From: Bradyrhizobium sp.
GTDB taxonomy: Bacteria; Pseudomonadota; Alphaproteobacteria; Rhizobiales; Xanthobacteraceae
Direction: 5' to 3'
Assembly (NCBI RefSeq): GCF_022844465.1
Contig: NZ_JALHLP010000006.1
Location: 62,001 to 126,000, forward strand
DNA length: 64,000 nucleotides
Shown: positions 44,208 through 52,950 of the stretch, piece after piece
Position numbering within the stretch: the stretch's first letter is position 1
Layout of the letters: every line of letters starts with the position of its first letter
Notes under the pieces: model-generated
Database searches by the model: none
The model's input: only the letters and a program-made list of their open reading frames with translations
Told to the model about the DNA's origin: nothing
Translations under genes and position numbers: made by a program

Positions 44208-45170
44208 ATGAAATCCCACGATAAGGCGCAAAAGAATCCGCCGCGCATCCTCTGCATCGGCATGCCGGTGCGCGACCTGACCTTCCGCGTCGGCGGGGTG
44301 CCTGCCCGCGGCTCAAAGGAGAACGCGACGCATTTCGACGAGATTTGCGGCGGCAACGCGCTGAACGCGGCGATCGGCATCGTTCGCCTCGGCGGCCGCG
44401 CCTCGGTCTGCGGCCCGATGGGCGACATCAACGAAACCTCAAGCCGGTTCATGTTCGACAGGCTCGCCCAGGAGGGGATCGAAACCAGGCACATCGTGCA
44501 CATGCCGGGCCTGGTGACGCCGATCTCGGCGGTGCTGGTCGATCCCAGCGGCGAGCGCACCATCGTCACCTTCCGCGATCCGGAGCTGTGGAAGGTCAAA
44601 CTGCCGCCCACCGAGGCGCTGCTGGACGACTGCGCCGCCATCCTCACCGAGAGCCGTTGCGCGGAGTTCTGCACGGAGCTCTGCGCCGAGGCGGTGCGGC
44701 GCGGCATCCCCGTCATCGTCGACGTCGACCGGGCGATGTCGCTGCGCGAGGGTTTGCTGAACGCCTCCTCGCACCTGGTGTTCTCGAGCGAGCCGCTGCA
44801 GGAAACCGCTGATATCGCCGACGATGCCGAGGCGCTGAGGAAGATCGCCAAGCTGACCCCGTCGTTCCTGGCAGGAACACGAGGAGCGAGGGGCACGATC
44901 TGGCTCGACGAGAGCGGGTCGATTCAGGAAACGCCGGCGTTCCCGGTGCATACCGTCGATACCCTCGGTGCCGGCGACATTTTTCACGGCGCCTTTGCGC
45001 TCGCCATCACGGAAGGACAGGAATTGCGGCAGGCGTTGCGGTTTGCCTCCGCCGCAGCGGCGCTGAAATGCACCCGGTTCGGCGGCGCCCTTGCCGCGCC
45101 GGGGCGCGCCGAGGTCGAAGCGCTTCTTGGCCGCGGCGAGGTCGGCAGCAGGGTTTCGATCGACCGATAG
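44208..45170 (+). CDS. PfkB family carbohydrate/nucleoside kinase
   Basis: 320 residues. PfkB signature 1 region is GGNALNAAIGIVRLGGRASV. The second signature with the catalytic Asp is VDTLGAGDIFHGAFALAITE. N- and C-terminal halves are the ribokinase fold. The segment GSKENATHFDEICGG is usual in the sulfofructose/ribokinase-like bradyrhizobial group. Substrate cannot be fixed. It is followed after 69 bases by an Lrp-type regulator in the same direction. Confidence 0.88.
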   Translation: MKSHDKAQKNPPRILCIGMPVRDLTFRVGGVPARGSKENATHFDEICGGNALNAAIGIVRLGGRASVCGPMGDINETSSRFMFDRLAQEGIETRHIVHMPGLVTPISAVLVDPSGERTIVTFRDPELWKVKLPPTEALLDDCAAILTESRCAEFCTELCAEAVRRGIPVIVDVDRAMSLREGLLNASSHLVFSSEPLQETADIADDAEALRKIAKLTPSFLAGTRGARGTIWLDESGSIQETPAFPVHTVDTLGAGDIFHGAFALAITEGQELRQALRFASAAAALKCTRFGGALAAPGRAEVEALLGRGEVGSRVSIDR

Positions 45171-45238
45171 CGGGGCTTGTTTTAGAAGATTTTTCTATGT
45201 ATGGAGATTATCAGCCTCTATCGTGGAACATTATTCTT

Positions 45239-45739
45239 ATGGTTGATATCGCTGTTCAAGCTCCTGAAGCCCACCGCCGACTCGATGCGATTGATCGCAA
45301 GATCCTGACCGTGTTGCAGGAGGACGCCTCCCTTTCGGTTGCCGAGATCGGAGAGCGGGTTGGGCTGTCGTCGACGCCGTGCTGGAAACGCATCCAGCGG
45401 CTGGAAGCCGATGGCGTCATCCTGCGCCGGGTGGCGCTGGTCGACCAGAACAAGATCGGGCTGGGCATTTCAGTGTTCGTCTCGGTCGAGAGCGCCGATC
45501 ACTCCGAGGCCTGGCTCCGAAAATTCGCCGAAGCCGTCAGCGCCATGCCGGAGGTGATGGAATTCTACAGGATGGCCGGCGACGTCGATTACATGCTGCG
45601 CGTCGTGGTCGCCGACATGGCAAGCTACGACGTGTTCTACAAAAAGCTGATCAGCGCGGTGCCGCTGAAGAACGTCACGTCGCGCTTTGCGATGGAGAAG
45701 ATAAAGTCGGTCACGGCACTGCCGGTGCCGGCGGCGTAG
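45239..45739 (+). CDS. Lrp/AsnC family transcriptional regulator
   Basis: 166 residues from ATG 45239 (MVDIAVQAPEAHRRLDAIDR); earlier in-frame codons are in an AT-rich leader. It has the N-terminal winged helix (DRKILTVLQEDASLSVAEIG and GLSSTPCWKRIQRLEADGVI) and the C-terminal RAM domain (FYRMAGDVDYMLRVVVADMA). It resembles regulators that respond to amino acids. Its target is unknown; a neighbouring amino-acid gene is lacking. The 58-base AT-rich upstream stretch probably holds its promoter. It is convergent with the phosphomannomutase gene. Confidence 0.9.
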   Translation: MVDIAVQAPEAHRRLDAIDRKILTVLQEDASLSVAEIGERVGLSSTPCWKRIQRLEADGVILRRVALVDQNKIGLGISVFVSVESADHSEAWLRKFAEAVSAMPEVMEFYRMAGDVDYMLRVVVADMASYDVFYKKLISAVPLKNVTSRFAMEKIKSVTALPVPAA

Positions 45740-45762
45740 GGTTGATTGCAGCTTGCAAAGCT

Positions 45763-45862
45763 GTCATCGCCCGCGAAAGCGGGCGATCCAGTATTCCAGA
45801 GACGTTCGCGATGGAATCGACAGGCCGCGGCGTACTGGTTCCCGCGCCTGCGCGGGGGATGA
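45763..45862. repeat. Family A repeat (copy 7), between convergent genes
   Basis: GTCATCGCCCGCGAAAGCGG, GCGATCCAGTATTCCAGAG, middle, CGGCGTACTGGTTCCCGCGC and an end CGGGGGATGA. It occupies the gap between the Lrp gene and the phosphomannomutase gene, and could end both transcripts. Confidence 0.8.
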
Positions 45863-45891
45863 AGATCGTATGGGGAGCAAGCGCCCTCCCC

Positions 45892-47391
45892 TCATATCTT
45901 CTGGTTGTACGCGCCGACTTCGGGATGGGTCCGCAGCACCGAATCCATCGCCTCGAACAGATCGCGCATTCGCTGTTCGGAAACCGGGCTCTCGACCACC
46001 ACCACCAGCTCCGGCTTGTTGGATGAGGCCCGCACCAGGCCCCAGCTGCCGTCTTCGACCGTGACGCGGACGCCGTTGACGGTGACGAGGTCACGGATGT
46101 TCTGGCCGGCGACCTTGCCGCCCGCCTTCTGCAGCGCCTCGAAGTGCTTCACCACGGCGTCGGCGACGCCATATTTCACCTCATCGGCGCAGTGCGGCGA
46201 CATCGTCGGCGACGACCAGGTTTTCGGCAGCGAGTGCTTCAGATCGGCCATCGACTTGCTTGGCGCGCGATCGAGCATTTCGCAGATCGCGATCGCCGAA
46301 ATCAGGCCGTCGTCATAGCCGCGGCCCAATGGCTTGTTGAAGAAGAAGTGGCCGGATTTCTCGAATCCCGCCAATGCACCCATCTCGTGGGTCCGGCGCT
46401 TCATGTAGGAATGGCCGGTCTTCCAGTAGGCGGTCCTGGCGCCCTGCCTCAACAGCACCGGGTCGGTGGCAAACAGCCCGGTCGATTTGACGTCGACCAC
46501 GAACTGCGCGTTGTCGTGGATCGCCGACATGTCCCGCGCCAGCATCACGCCGACCTTGTCGGCAAAGATTTCCTCGCCGGTATTGTCGACCACGCCGCAA
46601 CGATCACCATCGCCGTCAAAGCCGAGACCGACATCGGCCTTGTGCTCAAGCACCGCGTCGCGGATCGCATGCAGCATCTTCATGTCTTCGGGGTTCGGAT
46701 TGTATTTCGGGAAGGTGTAGTCGAGCTCGGTGTCGAGCGGGACGACCTCGCAGCCGATCGCTTCCATCACCTGCGGCGCAAACGCGCCCGCGGTGCCGTT
46801 GCCGCAGGCGACTACGACCTTCAGCCGGCGCTTGAGCCTGGGGCGGCCGGAGAGATCGGCGATGTAGCGGGCCGCAAAGTTGTCGTGGAACTGGTAGGAC
46901 CCGCCGACCCGGTTCCTGAACTCGGCGTTGAGCACGATCTGCTTCAGTCGCGTCATCTCGTCGGGACCGAAGGTGAGCGGACGGTTGGCGCCCATCTTGA
47001 CGCCGGTCCAGCCATTGTCGTTGTGCGAGGCGGTCACCATCGCCACGCAGGGAACGTCGAGATCGAACTGCGCGAAATAGGCCATCGGCGTCATCGCCAG
47101 CCCGATGTCATGCACCTTGCAGCCCGCCGCCATCAGCCCCGTAATCAGCGCGTACTTGATCGACGCCGAATAGCTGCGGAAATCATGCGCGGTGACGATC
47201 TCCGGCTTGACGCCGAGTTCCGCGATCAGCGCGCCAAGCCCCATGCCCAGCGCCTGGACGCCCATCAGGTTGATTTCCTTTTCGAAGAGCCAGCGCGCAT
47301 CGTATTCGCGAAAGCCGGTCGCCTTCACCATCGGCCCGGCCTCATAGGCATAAGTGTTGGGAACCAGCAGGGATTTCGGCTTCGGGAACAT
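45892..47391 (-). CDS. Phosphomannomutase/phosphoglucomutase
   Basis: 499 residues. The active-site Ser loop is VTASHNDNGWTGVKMG, the metal loop is GLGFDGDGDRCGVV, the sugar loop is GFEKSGHFFF, and the phosphate loop is near the C-terminus (LVRASSNKPELVVVVES). It interconverts hexose 1- and 6-phosphates for envelope polysaccharide, as AlgC/ManB-type enzymes do. UDP-glucose dehydrogenase 5 kb further on may use a product of the same route. Length is above the usual 455-465 residues, with an N-terminal extension. Confidence 0.94.
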   Translation of the reverse strand: MFPKPKSLLVPNTYAYEAGPMVKATGFREYDARWLFEKEINLMGVQALGMGLGALIAELGVKPEIVTAHDFRSYSASIKYALITGLMAAGCKVHDIGLAMTPMAYFAQFDLDVPCVAMVTASHNDNGWTGVKMGANRPLTFGPDEMTRLKQIVLNAEFRNRVGGSYQFHDNFAARYIADLSGRPRLKRRLKVVVACGNGTAGAFAPQVMEAIGCEVVPLDTELDYTFPKYNPNPEDMKMLHAIRDAVLEHKADVGLGFDGDGDRCGVVDNTGEEIFADKVGVMLARDMSAIHDNAQFVVDVKSTGLFATDPVLLRQGARTAYWKTGHSYMKRRTHEMGALAGFEKSGHFFFNKPLGRGYDDGLISAIAICEMLDRAPSKSMADLKHSLPKTWSSPTMSPHCADEVKYGVADAVVKHFEALQKAGGKVAGQNIRDLVTVNGVRVTVEDGSWGLVRASSNKPELVVVVESPVSEQRMRDLFEAMDSVLRTHPEVGAYNQKI

Positions 47392-47529
47392 GAGGTGGCC
47401 TTGTCGTGAAAATGCCCAAAAAGGAACGGCTTAAGGCATAGCGAATGCGCGGGCCCGGCGAAAGGCAGGACTGGCGCGGTGCGGGCTAATTGCGGTGGAT
47501 TTTGGCGGTCGGAACAAGCTTGTCGCCGC

Positions 47530-47877
47530 CTAGCCGTCCCAACGCCGAATTTCTGCTGCGATGACAAATTTCAGTTGCGGCAGGGCTTGATGCACAGTGT
47601 CCCAAACCAGTTGGGCCACAACATCCTCGTAGTCGTGACGATAGACGTTTCCGGCGCTGGCCATCTGATTCCACGAAATCCCGGAGTGCTTCGCTTTAAG
47701 CTCATTCGGCAGACGCCGAGAGGCTTCAGATATGATCTCCAAACAGCGAGTCACTGCGTAGAACGCGCGCACGTCCGCCTTGAAAGCTTCGCGGTCAAGT
47801 CCTTCGACGAAGCGCTGCGCCAAGTCGATGGGATGCAGGATATCGCGAAGCGCGCGCTCCGTATGGTCAGAAGGCAT
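47530..47877 (-). CDS. hepT: HepT-like HEPN toxin with altered catalytic motif
   Basis: 115 residues, helical, of the DUF86/HepT family. The motif normally reads R-N-x-x-x-H-x-Y. Here it is G76-N77-V78-Y79-R80-H81-D82-Y83: His and Tyr are kept but the catalytic Arg is Gly, with an Arg next to the His. It starts 11 bases inside the end of the MntA gene, so the pair is translationally coupled. HepT toxins are RNases neutralised when MntA adds AMP to the Tyr. Whether this variant is active cannot be told. Confidence 0.82.
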   Translation of the reverse strand: MPSDHTERALRDILHPIDLAQRFVEGLDREAFKADVRAFYAVTRCLEIISEASRRLPNELKAKHSGISWNQMASAGNVYRHDYEDVVAQLVWDTVHQALPQLKFVIAAEIRRWDG

Positions 47878-48163
47878 AGATCATGTCGGCGACCGCCGCG
47901 GGGCGAACGTAGGGTTTGAGCCCCTCCCGGTTCACAACATCCACCGGCTCATCAAAAAGCTTCGCTATGTATTCCTTGATGTCCACGTAATCGAAGACCG
48001 TAATGCGGGCGTCCGGATCGATTTCGATCATGATATCGATGTCGCTTCCCGAACGGTTGTCGCCACGCGCCACTGAGCCGAACAACGCGGCATGCATTAC
48101 GCCGCGCCCACGCAGGGCTTGCTCGGAGCGTCGCAGGGTCTCTAGGGCTTCGGCGCAATTCAT
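47867..48163 (-). CDS. mntA: MntA-type nucleotidyltransferase antitoxin
   Basis: 98 residues from ATG 48163 (MNCAEALETLRRSEQALRGR). The nucleotidyltransferase motif is LFGSVARGDNRSGSDIDIMI, with Gly29-Ser30 and Asp41/Asp43; the third Asp is probably Asp75 in EPVDVVNREGL. It is the minimal single-domain form. Known partners polyadenylylate the HepT tyrosine. It is upstream of and overlaps hepT, the usual order. Its own promoter region lies after 48163. Confidence 0.88.
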   Translation of the reverse strand: MNCAEALETLRRSEQALRGRGVMHAALFGSVARGDNRSGSDIDIMIEIDPDARITVFDYVDIKEYIAKLFDEPVDVVNREGLKPYVRPAAVADMIYAF

Positions 48164-48225
48164 CAATAAAACATAGCATGCCGACGGTCATTTCGGGAGG
48201 GGCCGTAGTCAAAAAACGGCAATTT

Positions 48226-48738
48226 CTACTGCTCCAGCACCAGCCGGCCCCTGGCGTATTCGTAGCGCTTCAGCTTCGACAGAAACGACAGGCCGAGCAG
48301 GTTCTCCGACAGCGCTTCGTCCGGCAGCACCAGGGCCTCGACGTCGCGCACCACGATCCCGCCGAGTTCGATCATGGCTAGCCGCGTGCGCGCCGCCTTG
48401 ATGGTGCCGTTGGCGGTGGTGACCATCGCATTGTAGTCGCCGCGGGAGGGACGCAGGCCGAACCGCGCCGCGGACTTCTCGTTCAGCGCCACCAGCGAGG
48501 CGCCGGTGTCGATGACGAAGTTGACGCGCTGCCCCTCGATGCGGCCGTCGGCCTGGAAATGGCCGCGGGCGTCGGGGGAGATGTCGAGGCTTCGCCCGGA
48601 GGCTCGCCCGACCGTCTCCGTGGAAGCCTTTTTCGGCGATGGGCTGGATGCCGGCGCCGGGGACATCTTGTCCGCCATCTGCGCCATGAAGGTGCCGAGG
48701 CCGATCAGGATGGCGGCAAAGATCATCAGGTTACGCAT
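48226..48738 (-). CDS. Retropepsin-like aspartic protease, TIGR02281 family
   Basis: 170 residues from ATG 48738; a GTG precedes it. An N-terminal TM anchor (MIFAAILIGLGTFMAQMA) is followed by a Ser/Pro-rich linker and a clan AA protease domain: the active site is VNFVIDTGASLVALNEKSAA, and the second conserved part is DVEALVLPDEALSENLLGLS. Family members are short, membrane-anchored and probably work as dimers in the periplasm. Substrate unknown. It lies alone between the toxin-antitoxin pair and hrpB. Confidence 0.9.
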   Translation of the reverse strand: MRNLMIFAAILIGLGTFMAQMADKMSPAPASSPSPKKASTETVGRASGRSLDISPDARGHFQADGRIEGQRVNFVIDTGASLVALNEKSAARFGLRPSRGDYNAMVTTANGTIKAARTRLAMIELGGIVVRDVEALVLPDEALSENLLGLSFLSKLKRYEYARGRLVLEQ

Positions 48739-48870
48739 CACGCCCTACTCGCTTGCCAGACGGCCGATATCACCACGCCAGCCGCCAAGCCGCGACTAAC
48801 GGAGGCGGCCGGTACACGGGCAAGGCCGCCATTTCGCCGAAAAGGATGAGTGAAGCGTTAACGTCGGCGC

Positions 48871-51357
48871 TCATGTCCCGCGCGGCTTGACCCGGCGCGT
48901 CGGCTGCGCGGTTGCCGGGTCCTCCGGCCAAGGGTGGCGCGGATAGCGGCCGCGAAGGTCGGCGCGCACGGCCGCATAGCTGCCGCGCCAGAACCCCGGA
49001 AGATCGCGCGTTACCTGCACCGGCCGCTGCGCCGGCGACAGCAGTTCCAGCACCAGCGGCACCGCGCCCCTGGCGATGGAGGGGTGGGTGTTGAGGCCGA
49101 ACAATTCCTGCAGCCGGACCGCAATGGTCGGCCCCTGCTCGGCCTCGTAGTCGATCGCCAGCATCGTGCCGGTGGGGGCCTCGAAATGGGTCGGCGCCTC
49201 GCGCTCCAGCCGCGCGCGCAACTCCCACGGCAACCGCGCCACCAGCGCGTCCGAGAGGTCCCCGGTTGAAATCTCCTTCAACGAGGATTTGTCGTAGAGA
49301 ACGGGCGCCAGCCAGTTCTCGCAGTCCGCCGCCAGCGCCGCGTCGGACAGATCGGGCCAGCTATCGCCCTCGGCCTTGCGCAGAAAGGTGACGCGGTCGC
49401 GCCATTGCTTGAGGGACTTCGACCATGGCAGCTTGTCGAGTCCGGCGGCGACCAGGCCTGCGGCGAAGACGCGCGCCGTTTCCGCCGAGGGCGACAACGC
49501 GACCGGCGCTTCCGACAGGGTGATCGCGTGCAGCGTCCGCCTGCGGCGCGCCCGCAGCGCCATCGCGCTGCGATCAAACGAAATCTCCTCCGAGTTTACG
49601 ATCTGGTCGGCGAAGTGCACTTCGATCTCGTCCTGGGTGATCGGCGCCGCCAGCAGAATGCGCCCTTGGGCGGCGGTGCCGGTCAGTTCGGCAACCGCGA
49701 CATAGGGCGCGCGCGCCAGTGACGAGGTTTGATCGACGGCGGCGCCGCGGCCATTGGCCAGCACGAAACTGCCGCTGCCGCGGTTGCGCGCGACCCGGTC
49801 GGGAAACGCCAGCGCCAGCATGATCCCGGTGGAAGGCGCGAAATGCTGGCCGGGCGGGCCTTCCGTCGCCGCCACCTGCTGCGCCCAGCGTTGCGCCAGG
49901 GTGCGCGCGCTGCTGGCGCGCGGCGAGCGGTCGCGGCGGAACTGGTCAAGCCTGTGATCGAGATCGACACTGTCGCCGCCAAGGCCGCGCTCGGTCAGGA
50001 CAGCGGCGATCTCGGCGGCCGCTTCGCCCGCCCCCAGCCGATGCGAATCCACGATCATGCGCGCCAGCCGCGGCGGCAGCGCCAGCGCGCGGAGGCTGCG
50101 GCCTTCCGTCGTGATCCGGCCATCGGCGTCGAGTGCGCCGAGTTCGCGGAGCAGGCTGTTGGCTTCCTTGAGCGCCGCCGCCGGCGGGGAATCGAGAAAC
50201 GCCAACGTCGTGGGATCGCGGACGCCCCACTGCGCCAGATCCAGCACCAGCGAGGAAAGGTCGGCCGAGAGAATTTCGGGCCTCGTGTAGGCGGCAAGCG
50301 AGGCGGTCTGCGGTTCGTCCCACAGCCGGTAGCATACGCCAGGCTCGGTGCGGCCGGCGCGGCCGCGGCGCTGATCGACCGCGGCGCGCGAGGCGCGCAC
50401 GGTTTCCAGCCGCGTCAGGCCGATATCTGGCTCGTAGCGCGGCACCCGCGCCATGCCGGAATCGACCACGATACGGACGCCCTCGATGGTCAGCGAGGTT
50501 TCGGCAATCGAGGTCGCCAGCACCACCTTGCGGCTTCCCTTGGGCGCCGGCGCGATGGCGCGGTCCTGCACGGCGGCATCGAGCGCGCCGTACAGCGGCA
50601 CGATTTCGACGCCGGGATCATGAACCCGCTCGGCGAGAAAATTCTGGGTGCGGCGGATTTCGGCGGCACCCGGCAGGAAGGCCAGCACCGAGCCGGGGTC
50701 GGCGCGCAGCGCTGACGCGATCGCGTCCGCCATCTGCCGCTCCAGCGGCGCATCGGCCTTGCGGCCGAGATAGCGCGTCTCGACCGGAAAGGCGCGGCCT
50801 TCGCTGGCAATCACCGGCGCGTTGCCCAGCAATTTGCCGACCCGCGCGCCATCGAGTGTCGCTGACATCACCAGGAGACGCAGATCCTCGCGCAACCCCG
50901 TCTGCACATCCCGCGCCAGCGCCAGCCCGAGATCGGCGTCGAGCGAGCGTTCGTGGAATTCGTCAAACAGCACGGCGGCGACGCCGTTCAGTTCGGGATC
51001 GTCGAGAATCTGCCGCGAGAAGATTCCCTCGGTGACGACTTCGATCCGGGTCGCGCGCGATATCTTCGAACCGAAACGGACGCGGTAGCCGACGGTCTCC
51101 CCGGCGCGCTCGCCGAGCGTCCGCGCCATGCGCTCGGCGCTGGCCCGCGCCGCGATCCGCCGCGGCTCCAGCATGATGATCTTCCGGCCTTGCAGCCAGG
51201 GCGCGTCCAGCAGCGCCAGCGGCACCCGCGTCGTCTTGCCGGCCCCCGGAGGGGCCACCAGCACTGCGGCGGTATGCGCCGTCAGCGTCCGGGACAGTTC
51301 GTCCAGCACCGCGTCGATCGGCAGAGGCGTGTCGAAGCTGCGCGGCAAGGATTTCAC
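48871..51357 (-). CDS. hrpB: ATP-dependent helicase HrpB
   Basis: 828 residues from the GTG at 51357 (VKSLPRSFDTPLPIDAVLDE); a longer frame starts at 51393 but lies in repeat-like sequence. DEAH-type motifs: Walker A APPGAGKTTRVPLALL, motif II AVLFDEFHERSLDADLGLAL, motif III MSATLDG, and motif VI DQRRGRAGRTEPGVCYRLW. The C-terminal half is the HrpB-specific region ending in a Pro/Arg tail. HrpB-type proteins are RNA helicases of unclear bacterial role. Length fits the family. Confidence 0.96.
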   Translation of the reverse strand: MKSLPRSFDTPLPIDAVLDELSRTLTAHTAAVLVAPPGAGKTTRVPLALLDAPWLQGRKIIMLEPRRIAARASAERMARTLGERAGETVGYRVRFGSKISRATRIEVVTEGIFSRQILDDPELNGVAAVLFDEFHERSLDADLGLALARDVQTGLREDLRLLVMSATLDGARVGKLLGNAPVIASEGRAFPVETRYLGRKADAPLERQMADAIASALRADPGSVLAFLPGAAEIRRTQNFLAERVHDPGVEIVPLYGALDAAVQDRAIAPAPKGSRKVVLATSIAETSLTIEGVRIVVDSGMARVPRYEPDIGLTRLETVRASRAAVDQRRGRAGRTEPGVCYRLWDEPQTASLAAYTRPEILSADLSSLVLDLAQWGVRDPTTLAFLDSPPAAALKEANSLLRELGALDADGRITTEGRSLRALALPPRLARMIVDSHRLGAGEAAAEIAAVLTERGLGGDSVDLDHRLDQFRRDRSPRASSARTLAQRWAQQVAATEGPPGQHFAPSTGIMLALAFPDRVARNRGSGSFVLANGRGAAVDQTSSLARAPYVAVAELTGTAAQGRILLAAPITQDEIEVHFADQIVNSEEISFDRSAMALRARRRRTLHAITLSEAPVALSPSAETARVFAAGLVAAGLDKLPWSKSLKQWRDRVTFLRKAEGDSWPDLSDAALAADCENWLAPVLYDKSSLKEISTGDLSDALVARLPWELRARLEREAPTHFEAPTGTMLAIDYEAEQGPTIAVRLQELFGLNTHPSIARGAVPLVLELLSPAQRPVQVTRDLPGFWRGSYAAVRADLRGRYPRHPWPEDPATAQPTRRVKPRGT

Positions 51358-51361
51358 CAAT

Positions 51362-51408
51362 GCGTCATGCCCGGCCTCGTGCCGGACCTCCACGTTCCCG
51401 ATACACGA
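51362..51408. repeat. Partial family C repeat upstream of hrpB
   Basis: GCGTCATGCCCGGCCTCGTG, CCGGACCTCCACGTTCCC resembles the family C blocks at 34789-34915 (reversed in part). It is short and degraded. It supports placing the hrpB start at 51357. Confidence 0.5.
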
Positions 51409-51465
51409 ACAGCGCGCAGAAGCCGGGCGGACAGGAAAGCTCCGGCGACGACGGACCCAGCGGCT

Positions 51466-52785
51466 TCACTTTGCCGGCTCAGCCGCCCGCCCCACGCTCT
51501 CATAGATAAAGCCATGAGCCGCCATGTCGTCGGGGCGATAGACATTGCGCAGGTCGACCACGACCGGCCGCGCCATTTCGCCCTTCAGGCGCGCCAGATC
51601 GAGCGCCCGGAACTGGGCCCACTCGGTGACGATCACCAGTACATCGGCGCCTCGCGCGCACTCATAGGGGTCGTCGCAATATTCGATGTCAGGCAGTTCG
51701 CGCCGTGCCTGCTCCATGCCGACCGGATCGTGCGCGCGCACTCTTGCGCCCATATCGAGCAGGCCGGTGACCAGCGGGATCGACGGCGCCTCGCGCATGT
51801 CGTCGGTGTCGGGCTTGAAGGTGAGCCCCAGCACCGCCACGGTCTTGCCGCGCAGATTGCCGCCGGCCGCATGGGAAACCTTGCGCGCCATCGCGCGCTT
51901 GCGGTTCTCGTTGACGCCGAGCACCGCCTCGACGATCCGCAATTGCACATCGTGATCGAGCGCGATCTTGACCAGCGCGCGGGTATCCTTTGGAAAACAG
52001 GAGCCGCCGAAGCCGGGACCGGCATGCAGGAATTTCGAGCCGATGCGGTTGTCGAGCCCGATGCCGCGCGCGACTTCCTGGACGTCGGCGCCGACCTTTT
52101 CCGACAGGTCGGCGATCTCGTTGATGAAGGTGATCTTGGTGGCAAGGAATGCGTTCGCCGCGTATTTGATCAGTTCGGCGGTGCGTCGCGCCGTGAACAT
52201 CAGAGGCGCCTTGTTGAGCGACAGCGGCCGGTAGATGTCGCCGAGCACCTTGCGCCCGCGCTCGTCCAGCGTGCCGACCACGACGCGGTCGGGGAATTTG
52301 AAGTCGCGGATCGCGGCGCCCTCGCGCAGGAATTCCGGATTGGAGGCGACCACCACGTCAGCGGACGGATTGGCTTCGCGGATCAACCGCTCGACCTCGT
52401 CGCCGGTGCCGACCGGCACCGTCGATTTGGTGACGACCACCGTGAAGCCGGAAAGCGCGGCCGCGATCTCGCGCGCGGCGGCGTGGACATAGCTCAGATC
52501 GGCATGGCCGTCGCCGCGCCGCGACGGCGTGCCGACGGCGATGAACACCGCCTCGGCCTCGGCGACCGGCGCGGCGAACTCGGTGGTGAAGTCCAGCCGC
52601 TTGGCCTTGACGTTGGCGGCGACCAGCGCGTCGAGCCCAGGCTCGAAGATCGGCATTTCGCCCCGGAGCAAGGCGGCGATCTTGCCGGCGTCCTTGTCAA
52701 CGCAGGTGACCTGATGGCCGAAGTCGGCAAAGCAGGCGCCCGACACCAGCCCCACATAGCCCGTGCCGATCATGGCAATTCGCAT
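51466..52785 (-). CDS. ugd: UDP-glucose 6-dehydrogenase
   Basis: 439 residues. The NAD-binding start is MRIAMIGTGYVGLVSGACFA. The central helices contain IKYAANAFLATKITFINEI, and the catalytic Cys is in GFGGSCFPKDTRAL. The C-terminal UDP-binding domain follows (VLGLTFKPDTDDMREAPSIP). It oxidises UDP-glucose to UDP-glucuronate for capsule or exopolysaccharide. The gene is divergent from an acyltransferase that may decorate the same polysaccharide. Confidence 0.97.
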   Translation of the reverse strand: MRIAMIGTGYVGLVSGACFADFGHQVTCVDKDAGKIAALLRGEMPIFEPGLDALVAANVKAKRLDFTTEFAAPVAEAEAVFIAVGTPSRRGDGHADLSYVHAAAREIAAALSGFTVVVTKSTVPVGTGDEVERLIREANPSADVVVASNPEFLREGAAIRDFKFPDRVVVGTLDERGRKVLGDIYRPLSLNKAPLMFTARRTAELIKYAANAFLATKITFINEIADLSEKVGADVQEVARGIGLDNRIGSKFLHAGPGFGGSCFPKDTRALVKIALDHDVQLRIVEAVLGVNENRKRAMARKVSHAAGGNLRGKTVAVLGLTFKPDTDDMREAPSIPLVTGLLDMGARVRAHDPVGMEQARRELPDIEYCDDPYECARGADVLVIVTEWAQFRALDLARLKGEMARPVVVDLRNVYRPDDMAAHGFIYESVGRAAEPAK

Positions 52786-52950
52786 GCAAGCATCCGCTTT
52801 CGATGGTTAACGCGACCGCGTCTTAGGACATTTTTCAGCCCGAGGGAAAGGGCGGGCTCCGGAAAAAAGGGCATGTGATTTGAAGGAATAGAGGAGAAGG
52901 CAACGGATCGGGCCCAGAATGCGGCCGCGCTGCGCCGAAAAGGGACACCG

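Noticed and set aside
51358..51393. Longer HrpB start at GTG 51393
   Set aside because: The extension lies in degraded repeat sequence, and the GTG at 51357 gives the usual N-terminus.
50953..52878. 641-codon plus-strand frame across hrpB and ugd
   Set aside because: It spans two well-supported minus-strand genes and has the composition of a GC shadow.
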